Below are positions 9,064-18,583 of a DNA stretch of 64,000 bases, one piece after another. The translations under genes and the position numbers were made by a program. The stretch is from contig JAHHIA010000010.1 of NCBI GenBank assembly GCA_019359045.1, positions 210,484-274,483 on the forward strand, written 5' to 3'. The first letter of the stretch is position 1; every line of letters starts with the position of its first letter. This DNA is from Scytolyngbya sp. HA4215-MV1 (GTDB taxonomy: Bacteria > Cyanobacteriota > Cyanobacteriia > Leptolyngbyales > Leptolyngbyaceae). The notes under the pieces are model-generated. The model was given only the letters and a program-made list of their open reading frames with translations, did no database searches and had not been told where the DNA came from.

Positions 9064-9837
9064 ATGGAAGTGATTCCCGCGATCGACTTGTTGGACGGAC
9101 GCTGTGTCCGTCTTTACCAGGGCGATTATGCACAAGCGCAAACGTTTGATGAAAATCCAGTTGCCGTAGCGCGGCAATGGAGTAGTCAGGGCGCAACTCG
9201 GTTACATCTTGTTGATCTGGATGGTGCTAAGGCTGGCCATCCTGTCAATCTGGCGGTCATTGAAGCAGTGGTTCGAGCTGTGGATATCCCTATCCAGGTG
9301 GGGGGAGGGCTGCGCGATCGTCAAAGTGTTGCAACCTTGCTGGCAACCGGAGTCCAACGAGCCATTTTGGGCACTGTCGCAGTGGAGCATCCTGACTTGA
9401 TTGCCCAGTTGTGTCAAGAATTTCCAGGACAGATTGTGGTTGGCATTGATGCCCGGAACGGACGAGTTGCGACGCGTGGTTGGCTAGAAACGTCTGAGGT
9501 ATTGGCAACCGATTTGGCACAACAAATGGCATCTCTAGGAGCTGATGCCATTATTTATACAGATATCCACCGAGATGGCACCCTACAGGGACCCAATCTA
9601 GAAGCGATGCGAGAACTGGCAAATGCGGTGAATATTCCAGTGATTGCTTCCGGGGGAGTGAGTTCAGTCACAGATTTGCTCAGTTTGCTAGCGTTGGAGC
9701 CATTAGGAGTCACGGGTGCGATCGTCGGTCGGGCACTCTACACCGGGGATGTGGTGTTAAAAGAAGCGCTGCGAGCTGTGGGCTCCGGTCGCTGGCAAGA
9801 TGTCCCCCCCGATTTTGGCTCCTCTGCTTTTGCTTGA
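9064..9837 (+). CDS. hisA: Phosphoribosylformimino-5-aminoimidazole carboxamide ribotide isomerase
   Basis: 257 residues, a full-length (beta-alpha)8 barrel. It isomerises ProFAR to PRFAR in histidine biosynthesis. Start ATG 9064 is preceded by GGGGGA; the frame stays open upstream to a GTG at 9016 but the family begins at '[12 protein letters not shown]'. Visible hallmarks: '[13 protein letters not shown]' with the catalytic Asp8, 'QVGGGLRD' and 'VIASGGV' phosphate loops, and 'YTDIHRDGT' with the second catalytic Asp. As usual in cyanobacteria it is not inside a his operon; its neighbours are unrelated. Confidence 0.96.
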   Translation: MEVIPAIDLLDGRCVRLYQGDYAQAQTFDENPVAVARQWSSQGATRLHLVDLDGAKAGHPVNLAVIEAVVRAVDIPIQVGGGLRDRQSVATLLATGVQRAILGTVAVEHPDLIAQLCQEFPGQIVVGIDARNGRVATRGWLETSEVLATDLAQQMASLGADAIIYTDIHRDGTLQGPNLEAMRELANAVNIPVIASGGVSSVTDLLSLLALEPLGVTGAIVGRALYTGDVVLKEALRAVGSGRWQDVPPDFGSSAFA

Positions 9838-9926
9838 GTGGGAGCGGTATGTCGAAATGATCGCCGATCGCGCCTCGATCACGGTAAACCATGCCTACGA
9901 ATTCAATGTGATTCAACGCTCATCGG

Positions 9927-12900
9927 TCAGCTCGGGGTGGAAACCTGCTTTAACTTATTTTGGGCTTGTTCTTTGGCAGAACGATTTTCCTGCCAATATT
10001 GGAATTTAGCAATCACAATGTGCTCAACCACGCCCCCCAACTGTCGGACTTGTTGCACCATATCGGCTGTGCCACCGGGACCATCGCCCCCTTGTCCATC
10101 CCAGAGTGCAATCAAGCGGATGCGCTTAATATCATGCACCAGAGTGGCGTAAAGTGCCCAGCGGTTATTTCGTCCATAGGGGTTTTCTCCAATGGGCACC
10201 GGACCCAAGCGTTCTGGTTGAAGATTGACCGTCACATTGGGGTGATTGAGGATGTTGTAGAAGCGATCGACCCAGGTATCGCCTGCAAAGTAAACCGAAT
10301 CTCTGAGAAATTCGGCGGGTTCAAAAGGTAGATATACCTCCACCCGCATATTGTACTTAAGGCAAGCTTCCACAAATAGAATATCGCCCCCACAAGCCAA
10401 CCCAGGCACAATGGCAATGCAATTGGCGAGAGCTTCCAATTTTTTCAGTGTTTCTTCAAGTTGTTTGGTTGCCTCTGCCTCCATTGCCGCCGGAAAACGA
10501 GGTTTGGGTCGATCTGGTCTGTCGATCATATGTCCAGTAAACAAAAAGACTTGCGCAGGTTTACTGATTTCTTCTTCGGTTTCTAATGTGGCAAACAATT
10601 GCTCTTGTTGTTCGAAGCGATTGAGTTCATTTTGCAGAACCGTAATGCCAGCCTGAACATGTTCTGGTCGAAACTTAAGCAGTTGCATCAATTTCAGTTG
10701 GTCAATGGTCGTTTGCAAGCCAAATTTGTTTTTCCACAAAATCGCTAGCGCTTTGCGATAAGCCGTTGCCACTGCCTGAGGAGTATCTGCGACACAAACT
10801 GCCAGATCACCCAGAGAAAGAGCAGCCCAGTTGTCATTGGGGGATTTATTAAGTGCACTTTCCAAACAGAACTGAACAGACCCTTTCAGAGCAGACAGCT
10901 TGCGGAGATAGCTCAGTTCATCAGTATCACCACTTTTCACTTCTGCCACTTTTGACAGGTGAGCCAGCAAGGCGGTCAAAGTCAGTGCGTTAATGCCTGG
11001 ATAATATTGGTTTTGATCCAGTTGATAGCCCCGTAAATAGTTGAAAATGGACTTTTGCAAGAGGGAAGATGTTTCGTAGGCAACCTGAATGCGTCTATTT
11101 TCATCTTTGATTTCCACCCAATTTTGCTTCCACAAATCCTTGTAGATTCTCGCCAGATAAGCTGTCGCTTCTACGCAATCGGGCACATCTTCCAGCAATT
11201 TTTCCAGCTTGACGATCGCCTCATCCGATTGCCCCAAACGGCTGAGATGAAAGGCTTCTTCGCAACGGAACTCAATGTTATCTGGATTGATTTGTAACCC
11301 CTGACGATATTGTTTGAGGGCGAGTGCCGAGTTGCCCATGCTTCTGAGGGCTTTGCCAGCCTCTGCCAGAATGTCTTCTTTAATTAGGGGATTGCTGACT
11401 TCTTCTGCCAACAACACCACATCCCCGATGCGCTTTTGCCGTTGGGCGATCGCAATGCGCGATTGCAGCGTTGTGTATTCTTGCCAGTAGCCCGTTGCCA
11501 ACGGAGTTCGCAGGGTTTTGCGATCGGGTTCTATCAATCCGGTTAGCAGGTTAAAAATGGGACTATGCACCCGGTTGCGTTCAGAAGTCCAGGTCGCCTG
11601 AATCATCTGCATCAGGGCTTGTTTATCTTTTTCAAGAAACTGGAAATCGGGACAACCGCTTTCATCGCAGTGATAGGGCAAGGTGCGGACGTTGAAAATA
11701 TCGAATGGCATGTATGCCCGTCCGGCTTGGATGTGCACCACCCCCCGTCGCCGGAAGGCATGACGAATTCCTAACTCGTAGAATACATTGGCATTGTCAA
11801 TACTCAAATCGGCAATCACCAATTCTGCCAGCAATAATTCCTGGAACATATCGGTGAGAATGTCACCACTCACCGCTTCCTCATCGGCTCGAAAAGACTC
11901 GAACCCCGCTTCTTCCAGGGCGGGTTTGATCAACGTCTGATAGATGCTGTTGAAATCGATCCAGCGTCCATCAGGTCCTTGTTTGCGCCCAAACGGCATC
12001 ACGACGAATGCATGGGGACGTCCTGGTTTAGGCGGTGGGGGTGGCGCTGATTCAGGTTTGACAGCGTGTGCAGGTGCGATCGGCTCGGCTTTGCCATTGT
12101 TTGGGGTTGGGGCAACAACGACTGCGGTTGCAATGCTTGCTTCCGGCTCCTGGGGTTCGTTACTGCTGGCAGGTTTGAGTAAGAGCGTTTCTACGGCTGT
12201 GGGGTCTTGTACCTCAAGTAAATGCTCTACCATGTTGGCAGATGGGCTACCTTTCAGCGCTTGCTCTAACTCAACGGGGATGGGCTGGTTCAGCGTGACT
12301 TGAATTAGATCAGGTGGAGTGGCTTGCAGCAGGTCAAGGGAGGCTCTGATCTGATCTTCCATTTGCCGATAAGGGCTTTCTATCGCTGTTTCAGTTGCCA
12401 AAACCAGATGGAAGAATGTCTGACCAGTCCGTTCTGAGCGCGGCAAGCTTTGCCAGTAGTCTCGCAATAGGGTCATCCCCAGAGCCAGCTGGCTCTGGGT
12501 TTCAAGCCGTTGATTGAGTGCGGTCATCCTCAGCCAGAGCAGCAGGGCTAGCCCCAAGGTGGCAGCGATCGCCCCCAAACCCAACCAGTCGGCGCTTAAT
12601 ACTGGCAGCAACACGATCGTTCCACCGCATCCCACTATCGCTATCTGGTAGCGATCGCGCATCAACGACAAATGGTTCACTTGCTGAGACGATCTCGCTA
12701 GTTGGGGAGAGAGCCGTTCTTGCACATACGCATCCGGCAACAAATCCGAGGTGTTGTCCAGCGCTGGATAGGTTTCGATGCTGTGCAATAGCCAGCTTCC
12801 CTTCAGGCGCTCTTGTAGCTGTTGTTGAATTTTGGCAATTTGCTGATTTAACCAAACCTCGCGTTCAGGGGTTTGCTGCAGCAGGGTGCGATAGAGGTAA

Positions 12901-13238
12901 ATCGCTCGTTCGGTGGTGCTAGCAGCCGTTGCCAGGGTTAGCCAGGGTTGTCCGGTGGGCGATCGCTGCGTGATGCCCACCAGCACCATCAAAGCAATCC
13001 CCACCAGCACCAAACCCACTCGGCTTCCCTGCACCACCCATGCCAAACGGGTTGCGTCTTGCGCCAGACAGGGCAAAACTGACAACACTGCTACCAGCAC
13101 TGCCAGGACAATCAGACTGCGCTGCCAGGTTTGCTCTCGTTGCCATGCGGTGTCCGCGTTAGACTGAAGTTGCTGGTGAAATTGTTGAGCAGCCAAGAGC
13201 GCTGCCGGTAGAGTCTTCTGCACGTTCCCCTGACTCAT
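9927..13238 (-). CDS. SLATT-like membrane / deoxyribosyltransferase-like / TPR / SLOG-like fusion protein
   Basis: 1103 residues. Domains in order: a hydrophobic N-terminus with two membrane hairpins (about 41-60 with 71-89, and about 198-213 with 219-238) separated by helical stretches, like duplicated SLATT/DUF4231 modules; a Pro/Ala linker (about 365-405); a nucleoside 2-deoxyribosyltransferase-like Rossmann domain (about 408-520) with 'AFVVMPFG', 'RADEEAVSGDI', 'VIADLS' and 'ANVFYELGIRHA', the conserved Glu being 488; a helical-repeat region resembling the TRAF-binding/TPR region of MAP3K proteins (about 575-850); and a C-terminal SLOG-like domain (about 896-1080) with 'FLFTGHMID', 'VPGLACGGD' and 'YGRNNRWALY'. 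SLATT and SLOG domains are known from nucleotide-signal-dependent conflict systems. Proposed role: membrane-localised sensor/effector processing a nucleotide or NAD-like ligand (inference). Confidence 0.75.
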   Translation of the reverse strand: MSQGNVQKTLPAALLAAQQFHQQLQSNADTAWQREQTWQRSLIVLAVLVAVLSVLPCLAQDATRLAWVVQGSRVGLVLVGIALMVLVGITQRSPTGQPWLTLATAASTTERAIYLYRTLLQQTPEREVWLNQQIAKIQQQLQERLKGSWLLHSIETYPALDNTSDLLPDAYVQERLSPQLARSSQQVNHLSLMRDRYQIAIVGCGGTIVLLPVLSADWLGLGAIAATLGLALLLWLRMTALNQRLETQSQLALGMTLLRDYWQSLPRSERTGQTFFHLVLATETAIESPYRQMEDQIRASLDLLQATPPDLIQVTLNQPIPVELEQALKGSPSANMVEHLLEVQDPTAVETLLLKPASSNEPQEPEASIATAVVVAPTPNNGKAEPIAPAHAVKPESAPPPPPKPGRPHAFVVMPFGRKQGPDGRWIDFNSIYQTLIKPALEEAGFESFRADEEAVSGDILTDMFQELLLAELVIADLSIDNANVFYELGIRHAFRRRGVVHIQAGRAYMPFDIFNVRTLPYHCDESGCPDFQFLEKDKQALMQMIQATWTSERNRVHSPIFNLLTGLIEPDRKTLRTPLATGYWQEYTTLQSRIAIAQRQKRIGDVVLLAEEVSNPLIKEDILAEAGKALRSMGNSALALKQYRQGLQINPDNIEFRCEEAFHLSRLGQSDEAIVKLEKLLEDVPDCVEATAYLARIYKDLWKQNWVEIKDENRRIQVAYETSSLLQKSIFNYLRGYQLDQNQYYPGINALTLTALLAHLSKVAEVKSGDTDELSYLRKLSALKGSVQFCLESALNKSPNDNWAALSLGDLAVCVADTPQAVATAYRKALAILWKNKFGLQTTIDQLKLMQLLKFRPEHVQAGITVLQNELNRFEQQEQLFATLETEEEISKPAQVFLFTGHMIDRPDRPKPRFPAAMEAEATKQLEETLKKLEALANCIAIVPGLACGGDILFVEACLKYNMRVEVYLPFEPAEFLRDSVYFAGDTWVDRFYNILNHPNVTVNLQPERLGPVPIGENPYGRNNRWALYATLVHDIKRIRLIALWDGQGGDGPGGTADMVQQVRQLGGVVEHIVIAKFQYWQENRSAKEQAQNKLKQVSTPS

Positions 13239-13433
13239 CGTTTTCTACCTATGCCAGATTTAATCTAAAGATAAAGGAGGGAAAGGGTCTTACCCCTCTT
13301 CAAAACATTTCTTTAATGAGAATTCATTTTCTTGAGGCTTTGTCGAATTCGCCCCAACTAGGATTGCTAAAAGGGTCAGAAAAGACGTGTATCCTGATGT
13401 ATTGGCAAACCTAACAACAATTGAGAATTATCT
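13239..13433. other. Divergent promoter region of the SLOG-fusion gene and serS
   Basis: 195 nt. Contains a purine-rich stretch 'aaaggagggaaaggg' (13273-13287) and a weak AT-rich inverted repeat 'aatga-gaat-tcatt' near 13315-13330. Nothing else is recognisable; no operator can be assigned. Confidence 0.35.
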
Positions 13434-14714
13434 GTGCTTGACCTGAAGCTCATTCGAGAAAACCCAGACTTTGTCCAGGAACGACTGAATCGTCGCACTG
13501 GTGAATATGACCTCCAGCCCATCTTGCAGCTCGACGAGCAGCGGCGCGGGCTGGAAGCGGAGCGATCGCAGCTTCAGGCACGCAGCAACGAAATTGGCAA
13601 ACTGGTCGGACAAAAAATGAAATCCGGTACACAGCCCAATGACCCGGAAATCCTGGCATTGAAGGAAGAAGGCAACCAGATCAAAGCTACTCTCAGTGAC
13701 CTGGAACCGCAAGAAAAAGACTTGAGGGCGCAGGTTGAAGCCTTGTTGTTGACCCTCCCCAATTTGCCCGGAGACTCGACCCCGCTGGGCAAATCTGAAG
13801 CCGATAATGTAGAAGTGCGGCGTTGGGGTGATGAATATAAGCCCCCGTTAGAAGTGCTGCCCCATTGGGAAATGGGTGAAAAGCTGGGCATTCTCAACAC
13901 GGAACGAGCAACCAAAGTCGCGCAAACCCGTTTTGTGCTGCTGCTGGGGACCGGGGCGGCATTAGAACGGGCGTTGATTCAGTTCATGCTTGATCGGCAA
14001 ACCCACGCAGGCTATGTGGAAGTGTTGCCCCCGTTTTTAATCAACACCCAATCGCTCACTGCTACAGGACAGTTGCCCAAGTTTGGTGAAGAGAGCTTCA
14101 AGTGTCGCGATGATGACCTCTGGCTGACTCCCACCGCCGAAGTGCCAGTCACCAATCTCTATCGGGATGACATTCTCACCGCAGAACAATTACCTATTTA
14201 CCACTGTGCTTATACGCCCTGTTTTCGGCGAGAAGCAGGCAGTTACGGGCGTGATACGCGTGGGTTAATTCGCTTGCATCAGTTTAACAAGGTGGAGTTG
14301 GTCAAACTGGTGCATCCCAATACGTCTGAGCAAGAGCACCAAACCCTGGTGCAAAATGCTGAGGCGATTTTGCAAGCCCTCAAATTACCTTACCGGACGA
14401 TCGAACTCTGTAGTGGTGATCTCGGTTTTGGGGCTGCCAAATGCTACGATTTGGAAGTCTGGTTGCCTTCATCGAACACCTATCGAGAGATTTCCAGTTG
14501 CTCCAATTTTGGCGACTTCCAGGCACGTCGCGGCAATATTCGCTTTAAAGAAGCCGGGCAGAAGGGCACCCAATTTGTCCACACACTCAATGGCTCTGGT
14601 TTGGCAGTAGGACGCACCATGGCTGCCATCTTGGAAAACTACCAACAACCTGATGGCACGGTGCAAGTGCCGGAGGTGTTGCAGTCCTATTTGGACGGCA
14701 GAATGGTGTTGTGA
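13434..14714 (+). CDS. serS: Seryl-tRNA synthetase
   Basis: 426 residues, the usual bacterial length. It charges tRNA-Ser with serine using ATP. Translation starts at GTG 13434 ('[17 protein letters not shown]' is the standard N-terminus). Residues about 1-105 form the coiled-coil tRNA-binding arm; the class II catalytic core follows with '[13 protein letters not shown]', motif 2 '[13 protein letters not shown]', '[20 protein letters not shown]' for serine binding, and motif 3 '[16 protein letters not shown]'. No Shine-Dalgarno is seen upstream of the GTG. Convergent with a MarR gene, separated by an inverted repeat. Confidence 0.97.
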   Translation: MLDLKLIRENPDFVQERLNRRTGEYDLQPILQLDEQRRGLEAERSQLQARSNEIGKLVGQKMKSGTQPNDPEILALKEEGNQIKATLSDLEPQEKDLRAQVEALLLTLPNLPGDSTPLGKSEADNVEVRRWGDEYKPPLEVLPHWEMGEKLGILNTERATKVAQTRFVLLLGTGAALERALIQFMLDRQTHAGYVEVLPPFLINTQSLTATGQLPKFGEESFKCRDDDLWLTPTAEVPVTNLYRDDILTAEQLPIYHCAYTPCFRREAGSYGRDTRGLIRLHQFNKVELVKLVHPNTSEQEHQTLVQNAEAILQALKLPYRTIELCSGDLGFGAAKCYDLEVWLPSSNTYREISSCSNFGDFQARRGNIRFKEAGQKGTQFVHTLNGSGLAVGRTMAAILENYQQPDGTVQVPEVLQSYLDGRMVL

Positions 14715-14715
14715 G

Positions 14716-14806
14716 GGAGGGAGGGGATAGGAGACAGGAGACAGAATACAGGAGTTAGGAGTTTTGGTTCATCCTAACTTCCAACTCCTGACTCCCTCTC
14801 CCCACC
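14716..14806. terminator. Imperfect inverted repeat between convergent serS and marR
   Basis: The left arm is built of repeated 'ggagacagga' and 'caggagttaggag' words; the right arm 'tcctaacttccaactcctg' followed by 'actccctctcccc' can pair with it. Such gagaca/gttagg-type imperfect palindromes are common between cyanobacterial genes. Its place between two convergent stops suggests bidirectional transcription termination, though there is no clear T-tract. Confidence 0.5.
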
Positions 14807-15253
14807 TCATTCCTGCCGTCCCAAGCGCCGACACAGTCTGCCCAATTCTTCCTGCTCGGTGGCTGTCAGAATATTCATGGTTTGAACGATCGCCGCAACA
14901 TGCCGAGGAAAGATCTCCTGAATCAATTGGGTGCCTGCATCGGTTAGACAAACTTGGACAACGCGCCGATCGCGGCTTTGTCGATCTCGCCTCACCAGTT
15001 GCCGTTTTTCCAAATTGTCGATTACCAGCGTCATATTGCCACCACTCCTGAGCAGCTTGTGTGCCAGGTCGCTTTGGGATAGCGTTCCCAGGTGCCACAG
15101 CGCCTCCAGTACGCCAAATTGGCTCACTGTGAGATTGACCGCTTCTAGATGATGGTGAATTTGGCTAGAAACAGACTCAGCAGCCCGAACTAGCTTAATG
15201 CAGGCATCCAAAGCGCGCACCTCTTGCTCAGTTCCCTGGTGGTGAGTGCCCAT
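14807..15253 (-). CDS. MarR-family transcriptional regulator
   Basis: 148 residues, typical MarR length. Winged-helix core: 'LTVSQFGVLEALWHLGTLSQSDLA' (helices 2-3), recognition helix around 'GGNMTLVIDNLEKRQLV', and the wing with the family signature 'RDRRVVQVCLTDAG'. It would act as a dimer, usually as a ligand-released repressor. Upstream (15251-15285) is an AT-rich stretch with two copies of GATATTA (15262-15268 and 15277-15283) and weak dyad symmetry that could be its own operator; this is a guess. No target gene is adjacent in the same direction. Confidence 0.85.
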   Translation of the reverse strand: MGTHHQGTEQEVRALDACIKLVRAAESVSSQIHHHLEAVNLTVSQFGVLEALWHLGTLSQSDLAHKLLRSGGNMTLVIDNLEKRQLVRRDRQSRDRRVVQVCLTDAGTQLIQEIFPRHVAAIVQTMNILTATEQEELGRLCRRLGRQE

Positions 15254-15478
15254 AATACTTTGATATTAAATAATTGGATATTATCGAGAGTTGTCCGAAA
15301 ATTTTACCCGATCGCCGAGCGGCAGATTGCAAGCGAGATGTTTTAGTAGAAATGCTTTCTTTAGAGCAGCGAACCCATTAGGATGAGGAGTTAATTCTAT
15401 TTATTGAATAACCAAAAATCAGGCACCTGTAGGGTCAAGCCCCCTATGGCGAGTCGCCAATGCAAGTGAAAATTACTT

Positions 15479-16129
15479 ATGGAAAATTTTCAAGTCACGT
15501 TATCGACTGACACCTGGTTACCAGCCACATGGGAAGAGTACCTCCAGGCGTTTCGCGTACCTGCCTATGACAAAGCAAAAAGCTACTATCACAATCGGCA
15601 GATGCGTATTGAAATGCCACCTGTGGGACCTGAGCACGCAGCCGACCATGGTATGACGATGGTGCTCATCAGTTTATTTAGCATTGCCCGATCGATTCCC
15701 ATCAAGCTCTTTACGAACTGTAGCTATCGGCAAGCTGGAGTGGGAGAATGCCAGCCAGATCTGTCTTTTTATACGGGAGAACGAATTCAGTTTGCGCCTT
15801 ATGGTGGAAACTACGTAGATTTACACTATCAGCAGTCGCCGGATCTCGCGATCGAAATTTCGGATTCGTCTCTCTCAGATGATTTAGGGCAAAAGCGTCT
15901 TCTTTACGAAGATTTAGGAGTTGCTGAATATTGGGTGATTGATACCCATCAGGTTCGGATTACCGCATTCACCATCTTGACTGAGCTAGGTAGCTTGCGG
16001 ATTAATGAATCCAGAGCGCTGCCGGGTTTAGATATCTCTCTATTCGAGGAGGCGTTGAAACGTAGCCGACGGATGGACAGTACTCAGGTAAGTACCTGGT
16101 TTATGGGTCAGGTTCGCACCACTCGCTAA
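15479..16129 (+). CDS. Uma2-family PD-(D/E)XK nuclease-like protein
   Basis: 216 residues. Uma2 (DUF820) proteins are predicted endonucleases that occur in many copies in cyanobacterial genomes; their biological role is unsettled. Visible core: 'ECQPDLSFY' with the first acidic residue, 'PDLAIEISDSS' with the second Asp and the E-x-[acid] strand, 'DLGQKRLLYEDLGVAEYWVID', the family's most recognisable block. Second member in this window after 50868-51599, not closely similar. The upstream gap (15254-15478) has only the short palindrome 'tggcgagtcgcca'. Stand-alone gene. Confidence 0.82.
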   Translation: MENFQVTLSTDTWLPATWEEYLQAFRVPAYDKAKSYYHNRQMRIEMPPVGPEHAADHGMTMVLISLFSIARSIPIKLFTNCSYRQAGVGECQPDLSFYTGERIQFAPYGGNYVDLHYQQSPDLAIEISDSSLSDDLGQKRLLYEDLGVAEYWVIDTHQVRITAFTILTELGSLRINESRALPGLDISLFEEALKRSRRMDSTQVSTWFMGQVRTTR

Positions 16130-16372
16130 TTCGAACACTGCCCCGGTTCGGCTTGAGAAAGGCGGCGTTGGGCTGGTGATGGGATTGGTTTTTCGTTTTG
16201 CAGCCGCAGGGTCGATTTCAGTGTAAAGTTGTACCCTGGCTATATAGACGAGATTTTTACATCAATCCTTGGGAGTTTGATGCCATCGCCATCGGAATCG
16301 AGGGCAGGTTCTGACACAAGTCTCTTTGTCAGATCTGCTAGAACTGAAGCTTGATTTCTGTCGATCGCCCGT
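16130..16372. other. Intergenic region upstream of the antiporter gene
   Basis: 243 nt between co-directional genes. I see no strong terminator, repeat or recognisable regulatory site. Confidence 0.3.
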
Positions 16373-18295
16373 ATGGAAACTTCTCTCCACCTCACCCTGC
16401 AAATGGTTTTGACGGTGATCGCGGGGATCAGCGCTCAGGTTGTGGCAGCCTATCTCAAGGTTCCAAGTATTGTTTTTCTGCTCCTATTTGGCATTTTGAT
16501 AGGGCGAGAAAATTTGAATCTCCTCAATCCCGATTTGTTAGGGAACGGGTTAGAGGTGATTGTGTCGCTCTCGGTCGCGGTGATCTTGTTTGAGGGTGGA
16601 CTCAATCTGGAATTGCGCGATCTGGGCAGAGTGTCGGGGAGTCTGCGAAACTTGGTCACCTTTGGCACGCTGATTACACTGCTGGGTGGCAGTATGGCAG
16701 CGCATTGGCTGAGTGAATTTCCCTGGACGATCGCGTTTTTGTATGGGGCGCTAGTAGTGGTGACGGGTCCCACGGTGATCAATCCATTGCTGAAGCAGGT
16801 CAAAGTCGATCGACAGGTCTCTACCCTGCTGGAAGGAGAGGGGGTATTAATTGACCCCGTGGGAGCCATTCTCGCTGTGGTTGTCCTGGGCATTATCGTG
16901 AATGGGGATTCCGATCCCGTCACTGTGATGGGGGGATTGGTGCTGCGCTTGGGCGTTGGCAGCGGCATTGGCGTAGTTGGTGGTTGGCTGCTAAGCCGAG
17001 TACTCAAGCAGGCAAACACCCTGTCGGAAGATCTGAAAAATCTGGTGGTGCTGGCGGGTGTGTGGGGCATGTTTGGGCTGGCGCAGATGATTCGCAGCGA
17101 GTCGGGGTTAATGGCGGCGGTGGTCGCGGGTATGGTGCTGGGGTCTTTTGCCGGAGCCGAAGCGCGCTTACTACGGCGATTCAAGGAACAACTGACAATT
17201 CTGGCAGTATCAGTACTGTTTATCTTGTTGGCAGCTGATTTGTCGATCGCCAGTATTTTTGCGCTGGGTTGGGGCAGTGTGCAAACAGTGGCGGTGTTGA
17301 TGTTTGTGGTGCGACCGATCAGCATCTGGCTCTGTACCTGGCAAGGAGACCTGAACTGGCGACAAAAGTTGTTTGTTTGTTGGATTGGACCCAGGGGAAT
17401 TGTCTCGGCTTCGGTAGCATCTCTGTTCTCTATCTTGTTGACCGATCGCGGCATCAATGGCGGTGATTCGATCAAGGCGCTGGTTTTTCTCACCATTATC
17501 CTGACGGTGTTTTTGCAGGGTCTGACAGCAGGTTGGGTTGCTAGATTGCTCAAGCTCAATTCGACTGACACGCCCGGTGTGTTAATTGTTGGCTGCAATC
17601 CGCTGGGACGCTTGATTGGGCGTTTGTTTCAAGAAAAGGGAGAATCCGTCGTACTCATTGATACTGATCCCGAAGCGTGCAGATTGGCAGAAGCAGAAAA
17701 TCTGCGCGTTTTTCACAGTAGTGCACTGGATACCAAAGTGTTGGAAGAGGCGGGACTCACTTCGATGGGGACATTTCTGGCGGCGACGACCAACGGCGAA
17801 GTAAACCTGGTTCTAGCACAACGCGCCGCAGAAGAGTTCAAACCACCCCGGGTACTGGCAACCTTTGCCCGCGATCCTCAGACTGCCAATCTCTCTGGCA
17901 CGACTCAGGTAAAGCAAGCATTTGAAGCCCAATTTTCCATTAAAACCTGGAATCAATACCTGACCGACAAAGCGGTCAAATTGGGGGAAACGGTTTTGAG
18001 AGAAGAAGGGTTTGCTTTTCAGCAAGCCCATTTGCGAGCACTGATTCGGACGGGAGAACTGGTGCCCCTGCTGATAGAGCGGGATGAGCAACTCTATGTC
18101 TTGTCTGCGATCGAAGAATGGCAAGGGGGCGATCGCATTCTCTACCTGCTGCACGATCCCAAACCGACGCTGTTGAAGCTCCTGTCTGGCAAGTCCCAAC
18201 CCAACTTGACAGTAGAAAAGTTGCCAAAAGTGGAAGAAATTCCTCTGGCTCCAGCTATTTCGAGCGCTCCGATGAAGCCAATCAAAGAAGTTTAG
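16373..18295 (+). CDS. CPA1-type cation:proton antiporter with C-terminal TrkA-N (RCK) domain
   Basis: 640 residues. About 12 membrane segments fill residues 1-395; 'VVVTGPTVINPL' (about 128-138) and 'EGEGVLIDPVGAI' (about 154-166, Asp161) match the ion-binding core of NhaP/CPA1 exchangers. Residues about 402-520 form a TrkA-N/RCK nucleotide-binding fold ('VLIVGCNPLGRLIG', 'VVLIDTDPE', 'LAATTNGEVNLVLAQ'), followed by a TrkA-C-like segment. It should exchange Na+ or K+ for H+ across a membrane, with cytosolic NAD(H)/nucleotide gating. Start ATG 16373. Immediately downstream (18296-18400) is an untranslatable stretch ending 'PELLFW-stop' with no start codon, probably a remnant. Confidence 0.9.
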   Translation: METSLHLTLQMVLTVIAGISAQVVAAYLKVPSIVFLLLFGILIGRENLNLLNPDLLGNGLEVIVSLSVAVILFEGGLNLELRDLGRVSGSLRNLVTFGTLITLLGGSMAAHWLSEFPWTIAFLYGALVVVTGPTVINPLLKQVKVDRQVSTLLEGEGVLIDPVGAILAVVVLGIIVNGDSDPVTVMGGLVLRLGVGSGIGVVGGWLLSRVLKQANTLSEDLKNLVVLAGVWGMFGLAQMIRSESGLMAAVVAGMVLGSFAGAEARLLRRFKEQLTILAVSVLFILLAADLSIASIFALGWGSVQTVAVLMFVVRPISIWLCTWQGDLNWRQKLFVCWIGPRGIVSASVASLFSILLTDRGINGGDSIKALVFLTIILTVFLQGLTAGWVARLLKLNSTDTPGVLIVGCNPLGRLIGRLFQEKGESVVLIDTDPEACRLAEAENLRVFHSSALDTKVLEEAGLTSMGTFLAATTNGEVNLVLAQRAAEEFKPPRVLATFARDPQTANLSGTTQVKQAFEAQFSIKTWNQYLTDKAVKLGETVLREEGFAFQQAHLRALIRTGELVPLLIERDEQLYVLSAIEEWQGGDRILYLLHDPKPTLLKLLSGKSQPNLTVEKLPKVEEIPLAPAISSAPMKPIKEV

Positions 18296-18437
18296 TGATC
18301 GGAGTCTGCTGGAATATGCCATCAAAGCCCAGATTCAAGCCCTCTCGATCAACGAATCGGAGGACAATCGATCGCCTGAATTGCTGTTCTGGTAAGCTTT
18401 TTGTAGGTTAAAACCTGCGATCTCTCTACTCAAATTT

Positions 18438-18497
18438 TGTGACTTACATCACTTATTGCAGTGATTTTCCTCACCTAATTTCTGTGAAAAGATCACA
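18438..18497. promoter_or_regulatory. Three CRP-like palindromes spaced about 22 bp
   Basis: Three inverted repeats of the CRP/SYCRP1 type: TGTGA-N6-TCACT (18438-18453), GTGA-N6-TCAC (18461-18474) and TGTGA-N5-TCACA (18483-18497). Their centres are 22 and 22.5 bp apart, about two helical turns, so bound dimers would lie on one face of the DNA. They lie 87-146 nt upstream of the next start codon. Confidence 0.55.
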
Positions 18498-18583
18498 CCC
18501 CTTTCTGGGTTCGATCACCAGGTTTCCTTGCTAAACGCGAGATATTACTGACATGAAAGCCCCTGCATCGAGAGCATCTAACT

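Noticed and set aside
13315..13340. Fur-box-like sequence between the SLOG-fusion gene and serS
   Set aside because: Only short 5-bp arms match; too weak to call.
16450..17598. 382-codon minus-strand frame opposite the antiporter
   Set aside because: Ser/Thr/Pro/Arg-rich translation typical of the complement of a GC-biased membrane-protein gene; the plus-strand gene is clearly real.
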